A stretch of 38,739 nt of DNA, taken from positions 1-38,739 of the forward strand of contig JAHLFB010000102.1 in NCBI GenBank assembly GCA_018884025.1, read 5' to 3'. The notes under the pieces were generated by a model that was not told where the DNA came from, ran no database searches, and saw nothing but the letters and a program-made list of their open reading frames with translations. This stretch comes from Candidatus Phocaeicola faecipullorum (GTDB taxonomy: Bacteria; Bacteroidota; Bacteroidia; Bacteroidales; Bacteroidaceae). The position numbers and the translations under genes were made by a program. Of the stretch, positions 22,264 through 30,526 are shown piece after piece (within the stretch, counting starts at the first letter, position 1; each line of letters begins with the position of its first letter).

Positions 22264-23112
22264 ATGGACAAGGAACTACCAAAATTTGACTTGCCGGAGG
22301 ACTGGCTGGCAGGTACTGACATAAGCAAGGAGCTATTAGGACTTTATAAAAACTACCCGGTCAGACTGAAATGCGAAATTATTGCTTTATGTATGGACGG
22401 AGAAATAGATGCATCGGTAAACCTGAACCGTATAACAGTGAGGAAAAACGATATTATCACTCTTATGCCAGGCTCTATATTCCAGATAAACGAACTGAAT
22501 GGAGAACTGAAGATTTTTTTCTTAGGCTTCTCTTCAAAATACGTGGAAAGAAACGACAAAGCTAAAACAATGCTGGACGCTATATACTCCACACTTGGCA
22601 GACCAAGAATCTCGCTATCGGACAAAGGTGCGGAAATGATAGAAAAATATTACAGATTACTAATAGACGTTTATGAACTTTCCGACGATAAGATTAAATC
22701 GGAAATCGCAGATAATATATTCACCGATACGCATAAGGGTATATCATTATTATATAAGAAAAAAACGGCTAGTGACAACGTTGCCTCATCGAAAAGCGAG
22801 CAGCTATGCAAGGCATTCACACAAATGGTGATGCAGCATTACAACGAAAATAGAAATGTAGCCTGGTATGCCGAAAAACTTGGGATAACTCATGCGCATC
22901 TGTGTTCCGTGGTCAAGCAGGCAACCGGCAAGACATGCGCCGACATTATTTCATCAATGGTAATCATGGATGCCAAATCGCAATTAAAATCCACACAGCA
23001 GAGTATTCAGGCTATATCAGACTCTCTTAACTTTGCTAATATGTCATTTTTCGGAAAATACTTTAAACGACATGTGGGAATGAGTCCTCTGGAATACAGA
23101 AACAATGGTTGA
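22264..23112 (+). CDS. AraC-family transcriptional regulator
   Basis: 282 residues. The N-terminal half (about 1-150) is a cupin-like sensor domain (ITVRKNDIITLMPGSIFQI). The C-terminal 100 residues are the double helix-turn-helix: NVAWYAEKLGITHAHLCSVVKQATGKTCADII (first HTH) and STQQSIQAISDSLNFANMSFFGKYFKRHVGMSPLEYR (second HTH and AraC signature). It is divergent from the surface operon, with 224 bases between start codons, and is the only regulator in this region, so control of the DUF4493/PCMD genes is likely but not proven. The ligand is unknown. It ends before a strong two-way terminator. Confidence 0.92.
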   Translation: MDKELPKFDLPEDWLAGTDISKELLGLYKNYPVRLKCEIIALCMDGEIDASVNLNRITVRKNDIITLMPGSIFQINELNGELKIFFLGFSSKYVERNDKAKTMLDAIYSTLGRPRISLSDKGAEMIEKYYRLLIDVYELSDDKIKSEIADNIFTDTHKGISLLYKKKTASDNVASSKSEQLCKAFTQMVMQHYNENRNVAWYAEKLGITHAHLCSVVKQATGKTCADIISSMVIMDAKSQLKSTQQSIQAISDSLNFANMSFFGKYFKRHVGMSPLEYRNNG

Positions 23113-23133
23113 AAAATCATCAGAGAAAAGCCG

Positions 23134-23200
23134 AAAAAAAATGCTTCGTCGTTTGAAGCAAAACGACGAAACGTTTTAACTCAAACAACGAAGCATTTTT
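23134..23200. terminator. Bidirectional terminator
   Basis: AAAAATGCTTCGT on the left (up to 23148) pairs with ACGAAGCATTTTT on the right (23188-23200), with A-run and T-run ends on both strands. An inner CGTCGTTT/AAACGACG hairpin can also form. It serves the convergent ends of the AraC gene and the large ATP-grasp gene. Confidence 0.8.
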
Positions 23201-23213
23201 ATCACCTATAAAA

Positions 23214-26168
23214 TCAGTCTAAAGACACAACTCCTATTTTCTTCTTTCCATCCATTTTCACCGTTAAAGGTTTTTCAAAACGTACCCAACGCAGGAATTT
23301 AGTTTCTTCTACGGCTGGCAGACTGTTAAGATAATCCTGATTGTATATACCGTCGTTCATAAAAGCATTTATAGTGAAATAACCTACTCCGAACGATGTC
23401 AGGTTCTGGAAGAAATGTGTTCCCTGACTAGGGTCAACACGGTAATTTGTCAACCCGGCCTCAACAATAACTCTTGCTGCAGAGATATTCGGCCACTTCA
23501 CCGGTATTCCAAGCCATGTGTCGCTACTACCCCATCTTCCCGGACCTACAAGCACATAGTGTTTACCTTCATCAAGGAATCTTTTATTCAACTTTTCTAT
23601 CTCATAAGCGATAAGCTGATTGTTCGACGCAGTATATCCGTCTGTCTTTACATATATTATATCGCAAATATCGTCTATAACACCATGCCCTAAAGAATTT
23701 TCACTCTTCAGTATTATCTTATCCTCAGGTATAAGGCTCAGGTCTTCGTCAAGGTCGGCCTTAATATCCACCATAGGGCGTATCTGAAGAAGGTAAAAAG
23801 CGCCGGTTTTCTTGTTCGCATCAAAATTGACGGCAAACTCTATTTCCACAGGGCGTCTCATCTCACCCTGACCATATTTCTGAGCCAACTGTAACAGACG
23901 TGCCAATGGGAACACATCGTGTTGAAGAATGTTTGCGAATGTTATGACTTTCCTTCCTCCCGGATAGATACCGTCGCGTATCACCATATCATAAGGGTCG
24001 TATGTCGATGCTATATAATTCAGAGCGCCGTCTGCCTCGGCATCTTTTATATGCAGTTTCAGAAGATTGAAACCGTCATCAAGCGAGAAGTTATGTCCCG
24101 TATTCCTCAAGTCCAAAGCATAAAAACGTGTCTGAGTCTCACGAAGGGCTATTTCCAGTTCGCTGGTCTGTAACACCTGGTTAGGATGATAAGGACACAC
24201 CCTAAGCGTCAGACCACCATCTACTATATATTTTCCAAGTCCCAACGCCAGACTCACGGTACCTTCTTCGGCCAGCTCGTCATTTATCGGATAATAGTTT
24301 ATTGAACGCGCCACACCGGATATGGCAGGATAATAACGGTCGCCATACTGTGTTCCTACAACCTCCTGAAGGATAACTGCCATTTTTTCCTGGTCTATCA
24401 CATTACTGGTGGCCTGCATATACGCCTTGCTGTCCTTATAAAAGACAGAAGCATACACACCTTTTATGGCATCGCTCAGCATACGGAGCATCTCATACTT
24501 ATCCTCCATATACGGTATCATATAAGTAGAATATATACCCGCAAAAGGCTGATAGTGTGAGTCTTCAAGCAGACTTGACGAACGTATGGCAATAGGAGAC
24601 TTCACCACATCGAAGAATGCGAAAAAGTCTTCCACCAGTCGGTCCGGCAATTTGGCACGCAGGAATGCTCTGAGGATAACCTCATCGTCAGCATCACTCA
24701 GAGCCAACTGGTAAAGACGGTTACTGTCCATAAATTCATCGAAAATATCCGTACACAAAACCACTGTTTTAGGTATAGCTACCGTAGCATTCTCGAAGTC
24801 GTCAAAATCAGGATGGCGTTTTATCATATTGTCAATAAAAGCCAGTCCGCGCCCTTTACCTCCAAGAGAACCTTCACCGATACGGGCGAAATTGGAATAA
24901 CGGTCGAAACGTTCTCGTTTAAACTCAGCCACAACACCCTGATTTTTCATCTTACGATAGCGTACTATGGCTTCAAATATAATCTGACGGTGGGCATCCA
25001 GGTCTTGCAAAGAATCCCAAGTTATCTGTTTCAGAAACTCAGCCACAGGGAATATGGCACGCGAATATAACCAGCGTGACACATGGTTACGGCTTATGTG
25101 ATAATGAAACGAATCGGCCGGTATGGAAAAGACTATGTTCTGAAGTTCCTTCAGATTATGTACTCTTGCCACTTCTTCCTTTGTTGTAGGATTGATGAAC
25201 ACGAAATCGCCAAAACCGAAATTTTCCGATACGGCTTCGCGCAAATCTATATTCATTTTCTTGGAGTTCTTGTCAATGAATACAGCCTTGCACTCATCGG
25301 CATACTTACGGTTATCTTCTTCAGACGACTGCAAAATCAAAGGAATAAAAGGATCATGCTTGCGAACTTCCTTAAGTAGTTTGACGCCGGCCAAAGGATC
25401 TATTTCGCCGTCGTGAGGGAAACGTGCGTCGGATATTATACCTAGAACATTGTTGCTGAAGGTTTCGTAAAGATGCATGGCTTCCTCATAAGAACGTGCA
25501 AGAACAATCTTCGGACGTCCTCGCATACGAAGTGTGCGTTGATGCTCGTTCAACGCTTCTGTTGCAAATTCCTGGCTCTGCTTCAATACGAATTTATAAA
25601 GGTTAGGCAGAACAGACGAATAGAATCGTATGGAGTCTTCCACTAGCATTATCATCTGTACTCCAACCTCCTTGATGTCGTGTTCAAGATTCATCTTGTC
25701 CTCTATCAGTTTTATGATGGAAACAAGAAGGTCGGTATTGCCCAACCAGCAAAATACATACTCGAACACACTAAGATCTTCATGCTGCATTCTCTCTCTG
25801 ATGCCATGAGAAAACGGAGTAAGAACAACGATAGGGATATGAGGATATTTAGCCTTTATGTCGCGTGCAATGTCGAAGGTATCACTACTATCCGTTCCCG
25901 GCATACATATCACGAGGTCAAACATGGTATTTCCCAACTGTTTCCATGTTTCTTCGGGAGTTGAGACTTGGGTGAAACGAGGAGGATAGCGCAAACTGAG
26001 ATTCATGTATTCAATGAAAATTTTTTCATCTATGCGCCCGTCGTCCTCAAGCATGAAAGCATCATAAGGATTTGCCACCAAAAGGACATTGAATATACGT
26101 TTTGTCATCAGGTTGGCAAACTGCGTATCCTTAAAATAAAGCTGGTTTAACTTTAACTTGCTGAGCAT
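23214..26168 (-). CDS. Receiver-domain/PEP-synthase-type ATP-grasp fusion protein
   Basis: 984 residues. Residues about 25-155 form a first receiver-like domain without clear phosphorylation site. About 170-310 form a second with the full set: VED at 176-178, phospho-acceptor D247 (IISDARFP), SS at 281-282, K300 (FIDKN). From about 420 comes the pyruvate phosphate dikinase/PEP synthase ATP-binding domain: GEGSLGGKGRGLAFI, PIAIRSSSLLEDS, QPFAGIYSTY, AVILQEVVG, and VEIEFAVN...FYLLQIRPM. The mobile domain with the catalytic His (TSHAA-type motif) and the PEP-binding barrel of true PEP synthase are absent. So it binds ATP and probably transfers phosphate to an unknown acceptor under two-component-type control. 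A related form is widespread in Bacteroidetes (from family knowledge). Confidence 0.82.
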   Translation of the reverse strand: MLSKLKLNQLYFKDTQFANLMTKRIFNVLLVANPYDAFMLEDDGRIDEKIFIEYMNLSLRYPPRFTQVSTPEETWKQLGNTMFDLVICMPGTDSSDTFDIARDIKAKYPHIPIVVLTPFSHGIRERMQHEDLSVFEYVFCWLGNTDLLVSIIKLIEDKMNLEHDIKEVGVQMIMLVEDSIRFYSSVLPNLYKFVLKQSQEFATEALNEHQRTLRMRGRPKIVLARSYEEAMHLYETFSNNVLGIISDARFPHDGEIDPLAGVKLLKEVRKHDPFIPLILQSSEEDNRKYADECKAVFIDKNSKKMNIDLREAVSENFGFGDFVFINPTTKEEVARVHNLKELQNIVFSIPADSFHYHISRNHVSRWLYSRAIFPVAEFLKQITWDSLQDLDAHRQIIFEAIVRYRKMKNQGVVAEFKRERFDRYSNFARIGEGSLGGKGRGLAFIDNMIKRHPDFDDFENATVAIPKTVVLCTDIFDEFMDSNRLYQLALSDADDEVILRAFLRAKLPDRLVEDFFAFFDVVKSPIAIRSSSLLEDSHYQPFAGIYSTYMIPYMEDKYEMLRMLSDAIKGVYASVFYKDSKAYMQATSNVIDQEKMAVILQEVVGTQYGDRYYPAISGVARSINYYPINDELAEEGTVSLALGLGKYIVDGGLTLRVCPYHPNQVLQTSELEIALRETQTRFYALDLRNTGHNFSLDDGFNLLKLHIKDAEADGALNYIASTYDPYDMVIRDGIYPGGRKVITFANILQHDVFPLARLLQLAQKYGQGEMRRPVEIEFAVNFDANKKTGAFYLLQIRPMVDIKADLDEDLSLIPEDKIILKSENSLGHGVIDDICDIIYVKTDGYTASNNQLIAYEIEKLNKRFLDEGKHYVLVGPGRWGSSDTWLGIPVKWPNISAARVIVEAGLTNYRVDPSQGTHFFQNLTSFGVGYFTINAFMNDGIYNQDYLNSLPAVEETKFLRWVRFEKPLTVKMDGKKKIGVVSLD

Positions 26169-26190
26169 AAGGTCTTGTTTTTAGGTTTAA

Positions 26191-26267
26191 CAGTTGACTG
26201 GTTGACAAGTTGACAAGGTTTTCCATCCGGATTAATCCAACAGCCAAAAACTGACAACCGTCAACTG
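26191..26267. repeat. TTGAC direct repeats with an inverted copy
   Basis: Three TTGAC units at an exact 8-base spacing (26194, 26202, 26210), and an inverted copy GTCAAC at 26260-26265. CAGTTGAC-T-GGTT pairs with AACCGTCAACTG over 12 bases with one bulge. It lies upstream of the ATP-grasp gene start, in its leader region. It could be a regulator site or a hairpin in the 5' UTR. Confidence 0.45.
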
Positions 26268-26385
26268 AAGTACAAAAATCAGCATTTCAAATGATTTATG
26301 CAATATATTTATTAAAAAAGGTAGATTTCACGAAACGATAAATAACAACAATTTCGGGAATGCCCCCCAAAACAGCTATCAGATT

Positions 26386-27408
26386 TTACGGTTGGCTTAT
26401 TTCCAGTTCAAGCAAAACCGGAAGATGGTCACTATAACCACCTTTATATCTCATACCGTGGTATGTACGGAAAGGTGCATCACCTCCAAATCTGTCATCC
26501 TCTTCCATAAGAAAAGAAAAATCCAAAATACGGGCTTTAGAATAAGACGTTTTTATATTTCTACCGTCAATGAGTGTCCCGCTAACTATCATTTGGTCTA
26601 ATATTCCCCATTCACCACGGTATTTATATGTTCCTCCGTTTTTTCCGTCCATCAGATTGTACAGTGAATATGGCTCAGGATTATTCCCTGGTTTACGGGC
26701 ATCTAATATTTCTACCAACGATTTGTTGGAGGGATAGTCATTGAAATCACCCATTATTATAATGTATGGATTTATGCGTGACCGCATAATACTGTCTGAT
26801 GCAGACTTCAGACAGGAGGCTGCCATAAGCCTGTAAGGTTCTGTCTTTCTCCATCCTCCCGAACGTGACGGGAAATGTACTAAAAACACATCCAATGTAT
26901 CTCCAGTAAGAACAAGCCCGCTCACATGGAGTATATCGCGTGTAGGTCGTCCTCCTATAGTTGTTGTAGGAACACTGATTATGCGCTTTTCCAATAGTTT
27001 AAATGTATAAGGTTGATAAAGAAGCAAAACATCTATGCCACGCTCGTCAGGTGAATCTGTCATGACATATTCATATCCGGCTTCACGAAGTTGGGAGTAA
27101 CGGACTAGAGTATTAGCGCAAAATTCATTTTCCACTTCACACAGACCTACCAGGTCCGGTACCTGTTCGCCGGAAGCTGAAAGTATGACCCGCGAAATAC
27201 TTTCTATCTTTTTATTGAATTTTGAGTATGTCCATCCTCTAGGGCTTTCCGGCATAAACTCCAAATCATTTTTAAGAGAATCATGGCGGCAGTCAAACAG
27301 GTTTTCCACATTATATTCCATCACCAAAAACTGTTGTTGGGCAACAAGGTTCATAGCAATGAACCCTGCCGCCCAACACAACAGTAATTTTATAACATTC
27401 ATTTTCAA
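26386..27408 (-). CDS. Secreted endonuclease/exonuclease/phosphatase-family protein
   Basis: 340 residues with a signal peptide (MKMNVIKLLLCWAAGFIAMNLVAQ). Motifs of the Mg-dependent DNase I-like fold are in order: YNVENLFD, LCEVEN (metal Glu), DERGIDVLLLY, VHFPSRSGG, GDFNDYPSN, WGILDQMI and the terminal SDHLPVLLEL (catalytic D-H). Substrate may be DNA, a phosphoinositide or another phosphodiester; the sequence alone does not say. Its start overlaps the pepD end by four bases (ATGA), so it is co-transcribed. Location: periplasm or outside. Confidence 0.88.
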   Translation of the reverse strand: MKMNVIKLLLCWAAGFIAMNLVAQQQFLVMEYNVENLFDCRHDSLKNDLEFMPESPRGWTYSKFNKKIESISRVILSASGEQVPDLVGLCEVENEFCANTLVRYSQLREAGYEYVMTDSPDERGIDVLLLYQPYTFKLLEKRIISVPTTTIGGRPTRDILHVSGLVLTGDTLDVFLVHFPSRSGGWRKTEPYRLMAASCLKSASDSIMRSRINPYIIIMGDFNDYPSNKSLVEILDARKPGNNPEPYSLYNLMDGKNGGTYKYRGEWGILDQMIVSGTLIDGRNIKTSYSKARILDFSFLMEEDDRFGGDAPFRTYHGMRYKGGYSDHLPVLLELEISQP

Positions 27409-28862
27409 GCTTTTGTCGGAATATTTCCAAGTACATCGAGCAGATGTCTCCAGAATTTGTCAACTGTAGGAATAAGCATTCTTTCATCCGGCGAGTGTAC
27501 ACCACGTAATGTTGGTCCGAACGAAACCATATCAAGAGATGGATATTTTTCAAGGAACAATCCACATTCCAGCCCGGCATGTATAGCCTTGACCTTAGGC
27601 TCTACACCAAACAGCTTTTTATAACTTTCTACTGCCACCTTGAGTATTTCTGACGACGGATTTGGTTTCCATCCAGGATAACCATCGCCTGTTGTTACCG
27701 TCGCACCTCCAAGTTCAAAAGCGGAACGAACGGTTTGTGACATATCTATACGGGAAGAAAGAATGGAACTGCGCTGACTTGTACCTACAACTATCTGTCC
27801 GTCGCGCATCTTTATAGAGGCCAGGTTTGATGATGTTTCTACCAGACCCTCCATATCCTGGCTCATGGCAAAAACGCCATTGTGTACAGCGTGTATGGAA
27901 TTAAGGAAACGGCTCATCGCAGCTTTGTCCATCACTTCAGGGAAAGCTGTTTCCGACTCAATATCCATACTTATATTAGGTTCCGTAACAGAATATTCAT
28001 TCTCGACATCAGCAAGGAATACATTCAAATCCACTCTTACCGATTCCTTGTCCTTCATTGGAACAGCACAAACAGCATGTGCCTCGCGAGGAATTGCGTT
28101 ATGAAGATTACCGCCATCTATCTCTGATATATACAAATCATATTTACCAGAAAGAGACATTAAATATCTGTTCAACAACTTGTTGGCATTGGCGCGGTTC
28201 TTGTTGATATCGTCACCTGAGTGACCTCCTGTAAGACCTTTTACCGTAACACGGAAAAAGAAATATCCTTCCGGAGATTTAACCATAGGACAAGGGAACA
28301 CGGCTGTAGTTCCCGCACCTCCTGCACATCCGATAAACAATTCTCCTTCATCCTCCGAGTCAAGATTTAAAAGGATATCACCGCTCATGAAACCTTCTTT
28401 CAAGGCAAAAGCTCCGGTAAGACCAGTTTCTTCATCGACAGTGAAAAGACATTCCAGTGGTCCGTGCTGTATGTCGTCGGAAGCCAGAACTGCCAATTGT
28501 GTAGCTACACCAATACCATTGTCTGCGCCAAGTGTAGTCCCTTTGGCTTTAAGCCATTCTCCGTCTATATAAGTCTGTATCGGGTCTGTATCAAAATCAT
28601 GAACCGTATCATTATTCTTTTCGCATACCATATCTATGTGCGACTGAAGAATAACGGTTTTTCTGTTTTCCATTCCGGCTGTGGCATTCTTTTTTATCAG
28701 TACATTTCCGGCCTCATCAACCTTATATTCCAGTCCTTTGTCTTTTGCAAAATCAATCAGAAAAGCACGTATCTTTTCCTCTTTCTTAGAAGGACGTGGA
28801 ACTTTACAAATTTCATCGAAATAATGAAAAACAATTTTAGGAGTCAAGTCTTTTACTTCCAT
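27405..28862 (-). CDS. pepD: Aminoacyl-histidine dipeptidase (peptidase M20)
   Basis: 485 residues, full length for cytosolic PepD. Metal ligands and active-site motifs: QSHIDMVCEKN (metal His and Asp), TTLGADNGIG (bridging Asp), TVDEETGLTG (catalytic Glu pair), LNLDSEDEGELFIG (metal Asp) and HAGLECG near the C-terminus (metal His). The dimerisation lid domain is at about 205-400 (GLTGGHSGDDINKNR). It hydrolyses Xaa-His and other dipeptides with two zinc ions. A -7 box (TATTTTTG on minus, plus 28902-28909) lies 40 bases upstream. It is the first gene of a two-gene unit with the phosphatase-fold gene. Confidence 0.95.
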   Translation of the reverse strand: MEVKDLTPKIVFHYFDEICKVPRPSKKEEKIRAFLIDFAKDKGLEYKVDEAGNVLIKKNATAGMENRKTVILQSHIDMVCEKNNDTVHDFDTDPIQTYIDGEWLKAKGTTLGADNGIGVATQLAVLASDDIQHGPLECLFTVDEETGLTGAFALKEGFMSGDILLNLDSEDEGELFIGCAGGAGTTAVFPCPMVKSPEGYFFFRVTVKGLTGGHSGDDINKNRANANKLLNRYLMSLSGKYDLYISEIDGGNLHNAIPREAHAVCAVPMKDKESVRVDLNVFLADVENEYSVTEPNISMDIESETAFPEVMDKAAMSRFLNSIHAVHNGVFAMSQDMEGLVETSSNLASIKMRDGQIVVGTSQRSSILSSRIDMSQTVRSAFELGGATVTTGDGYPGWKPNPSSEILKVAVESYKKLFGVEPKVKAIHAGLECGLFLEKYPSLDMVSFGPTLRGVHSPDERMLIPTVDKFWRHLLDVLGNIPTKA

Positions 28863-28901
28863 AATAGTTTGTATTAAGCATTTATTTATTATTATTTAGT
28901 G

Positions 28902-28909
28902 CAAAAATA
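28902..28909 (-). promoter_or_regulatory. Likely -7 box of pepD
   Basis: The minus strand reads TATTTTTG, an exact TAnnTTTG match, about 40 bases before the pepD start. No clear TTG is found at the usual distance, so the promoter is only partly supported. Confidence 0.4.
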
Positions 28910-28984
28910 AGTTAAATAAGCCGATTTACACTTATATATTGACTTTTTTAAAAGCATTGTGAAGTTTTAATCGTAACAAAACTA

Positions 28985-28992
28985 TATATTTG
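28985..28992 (+). promoter_or_regulatory. Likely -7 box of the small-gene/ompH operon
   Basis: TATATTTG, an exact TAnnTTTG match, 37 bases before the first leader frame at 29029. The nearest upstream TTG is at 28957-28959, about 25 bases away, a little far. Confidence 0.45.
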
Positions 28993-29006
28993 CACCACAA
29001 AAATAG

Positions 29007-29146
29007 TGAAAGGTAAGTGGAGAGGCAAATGAAAAACATAGTTTTTCGATTTAAACTATCCCGAAACACATCATATTTTATGAAAAAAATAATGAAAGGT
29101 TGACGGAGAGGCAAATGGAAACACTGTTTTTAAATTTAGACTATCC
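29007..29146 (+). repeat. Two tandem copies of a 55-base leader
   Basis: Copy 1 (29007-29061) and copy 2 (29093-29146) share TGAAAGGT, GGAGAGGCAAATG, GTTTTT, ATTTA and ACTATCC in the same order, about 86 bases apart. Each copy has a GGAG(AGG) ribosome-binding-like sequence, unusually strong for this genome, followed by an ATG. The repeat lies between the promoter and the conserved 71-residue membrane-protein gene. Confidence 0.75.
29029..29103 (+). CDS. Possible leader peptide 1 (24 aa)
   Basis: The frame begins MKNIVFRFKLSRNTSYF and ends in the TGA inside the second repeat copy. It is basic. It starts seven bases after GGAGAGG. Evidence is the RBS-like sequence and the repeat; the coding potential cannot be confirmed. 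Confidence 0.3.
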   Translation: MKNIVFRFKLSRNTSYFMKKIMKG

Positions 29147-29192
29147 AAAACCTAATCCTGTTTTAGAAAAAAATTATCAGATAGACAATTGA
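29115..29192 (+). CDS. Possible leader peptide 2 (25 aa)
   Basis: The frame begins METLFLNLDYPKPNPVLEK and ends one base before the ATG of the membrane-protein gene (TGAAATG). Starts after the second GGAGAGG. The tight junction suggests coupling to the next gene. Confidence 0.35.
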   Translation: METLFLNLDYPKPNPVLEKNYQIDN

Positions 29193-29193
29193 A

Positions 29194-29409
29194 ATGCTTA
29201 AAATAATACTGGCTACATTGTTAATAGTTGCTATATGTATAGCACTGTTATGCGTAAAAATACTGTTCAAGAAAAACGGACGTTTTCCTAATACACATGT
29301 AAGTGGAAGTAAAGCCATGCGTGAAAGAGGCATAGGATGCGTACAGTCGCAAGACAGGGAACAGAGGAGAATAAATCCTAACGCAATTTCTGAGAGAAGC
29401 AAGGAATAA
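29194..29409 (+). CDS. Conserved small membrane protein (71 aa)
   Basis: One N-terminal membrane helix (residues about 3-24, IILATLLIVAICIALLCVKIL) and a basic, polar cytoplasmic tail with FPNTHVSGSKAMRERGIGCVQSQDRE. I recall similar short proteins with this tail in many Bacteroidales, but no function is known. It comes one base after leader frame 2 and 28 bases before the OmpH-like gene, so the two are probably one transcript. Confidence 0.8.
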   Translation: MLKIILATLLIVAICIALLCVKILFKKNGRFPNTHVSGSKAMRERGIGCVQSQDREQRRINPNAISERSKE

Positions 29410-29437
29410 TAATTAACTTAATTGATATAGAAGATTT

Positions 29438-30040
29438 ATGAGAAAGACTAAGTACATCCTTAAAGGATTTTTGGCTGTGGTTATGGCTGTAATGTTCGTA
29501 CAATGTGCAGGTAACAATGGGGAAGCAACACAGACTGCAGCACCTGTTGCAGCTAACGGCACAACAAACATGAAAATAGCATACGTTGAAATCGATTCAC
29601 TTCTTACCAAATACCGTTTTTGGAATGACCTGAACGAGCTTATGATAAAGAAAGAGGAAAATATCCGTACTACTCTTAACGAAAAAGCAAAAGCTCTGGA
29701 TGCTGCAATGAAAGAATTCCAGCGTAAATATGAAAACAACGGTTTCGTAAGTGCAGAGAGTGCCCAGCAACAGCATAACCGTATCCTTAAACAGCAACAG
29801 GACCTTCAGGCATTGCAGGATAAACTTAGCAAAGAGCTAGCTGACGAAAACCAGAAAAACAGCCTCCAGCTAAGAGACTCTATCAACTCATTCCTTAAAA
29901 TATATAACAAGGATAAAGGATATAGCTTGATTATAAGCAATACAGGTTTTGACAACCTGCTTTATGCTGATCCAGCTTTCAATATAACAGAAGAAATTGT
30001 TGAAGGTTTGAATGCCCGTTACTCTGGTTTGAACAAATAA
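29438..30040 (+). CDS. OmpH/Skp-family periplasmic chaperone-like lipoprotein
   Basis: 200 residues. The lipobox is VQCAG (Cys about 23), so unlike soluble Skp it is a lipoprotein. After a low-complexity linker (NNGEATQTAAPVAANGTT), the OmpH domain begins MKIAYVEIDSLLTKYRF. The long coiled tentacles (residues about 65-150: KKEENIRTTLNEKAKALDAAMKEFQ...ALQDKLSKELADENQK) are typical, and the domain closes with YSLIISNTGFDNLLYADPAFNITEEIVEGLN. Skp-like proteins hold unfolded outer-membrane proteins in the periplasm. It ends before a strong terminator at 30065. Confidence 0.9.
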   Translation: MRKTKYILKGFLAVVMAVMFVQCAGNNGEATQTAAPVAANGTTNMKIAYVEIDSLLTKYRFWNDLNELMIKKEENIRTTLNEKAKALDAAMKEFQRKYENNGFVSAESAQQQHNRILKQQQDLQALQDKLSKELADENQKNSLQLRDSINSFLKIYNKDKGYSLIISNTGFDNLLYADPAFNITEEIVEGLNARYSGLNK

Positions 30041-30064
30041 TTAAAGGAAAGCAAACAAATATAT

Positions 30065-30094
30065 AAAGGTGGAAAATTTTTCCACCTTTTTTTT
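30065..30094 (+). terminator. Rho-independent terminator after the OmpH-like gene
   Basis: AAAGGTGGAAAA pairs with TTTTTCCACCTTT, followed by a run of T. It ends the 29-30 kb operon. Confidence 0.85.
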
Positions 30095-30165
30095 ATTTTT
30101 CATACGAACAAAATACTTGTCAAATTTGTTTAATGGATAAGACTTAAATATAACACAAACGACAT

Positions 30166-30465
30166 ATGGAAAGCTTTCATGAATTAATATCATCTTCTGA
30201 AACTCCGGTTTTGGTAGATTTCTTCGCCGAATGGTGTGGCCCATGCAAGGCGATGTCTCCAATCCTTAAACAGGTAAAAGACATGCAAGGCGATAAAGTA
30301 CGCATAATAAAGGTTGATGTTGACAAAAACAATGCGTTGGCCATGCAATACAGCATACAGTCAGTTCCTACACTCATGATTTTCAAAAGAGGGAAACAGG
30401 TGTGGAGACAAAGCGGAGTAATAAATGCAGGCGAACTAAACAAAATAGTGGAAATGTTCAAATAG
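30166..30465 (+). CDS. trxA: Thioredoxin
   Basis: 99 residues, standard thioredoxin length. Active site WCGPC at about residues 23-27 within VDFFAEWCGPCKAM, the buried Asp in VDVDKN, and cis-proline in SVPTLMIFKRGKQ. There is no signal peptide, so it acts in the cytoplasm as a disulfide reductase, reduced by thioredoxin reductase (not in the window). It is a single-gene unit between two terminators. Confidence 0.95.
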   Translation: MESFHELISSSETPVLVDFFAEWCGPCKAMSPILKQVKDMQGDKVRIIKVDVDKNNALAMQYSIQSVPTLMIFKRGKQVWRQSGVINAGELNKIVEMFK

Positions 30466-30483
30466 GCAAATCCTTTATAATAT

Positions 30484-30518
30484 AAGGCTGAAGTTCAAAT
30501 AGGCATCTTCAGCCTTTT
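30484..30518. terminator. Terminator between thioredoxin and mltF (convergent)
   Basis: AAGGCTGAAG (30484-30493) pairs with CTTCAGCCTT (30507-30516) and is followed by T. It serves thioredoxin, and may also serve the convergent mltF gene that ends at 30527. Confidence 0.75.
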
Positions 30519-30526
30519 ATGTTTTA

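Noticed and set aside
28932-29114. 60-residue minus-strand frame over the duplicated leader
   Set aside because: It lies across the promoter and both leader copies of the plus-strand operon and has no recognisable features.
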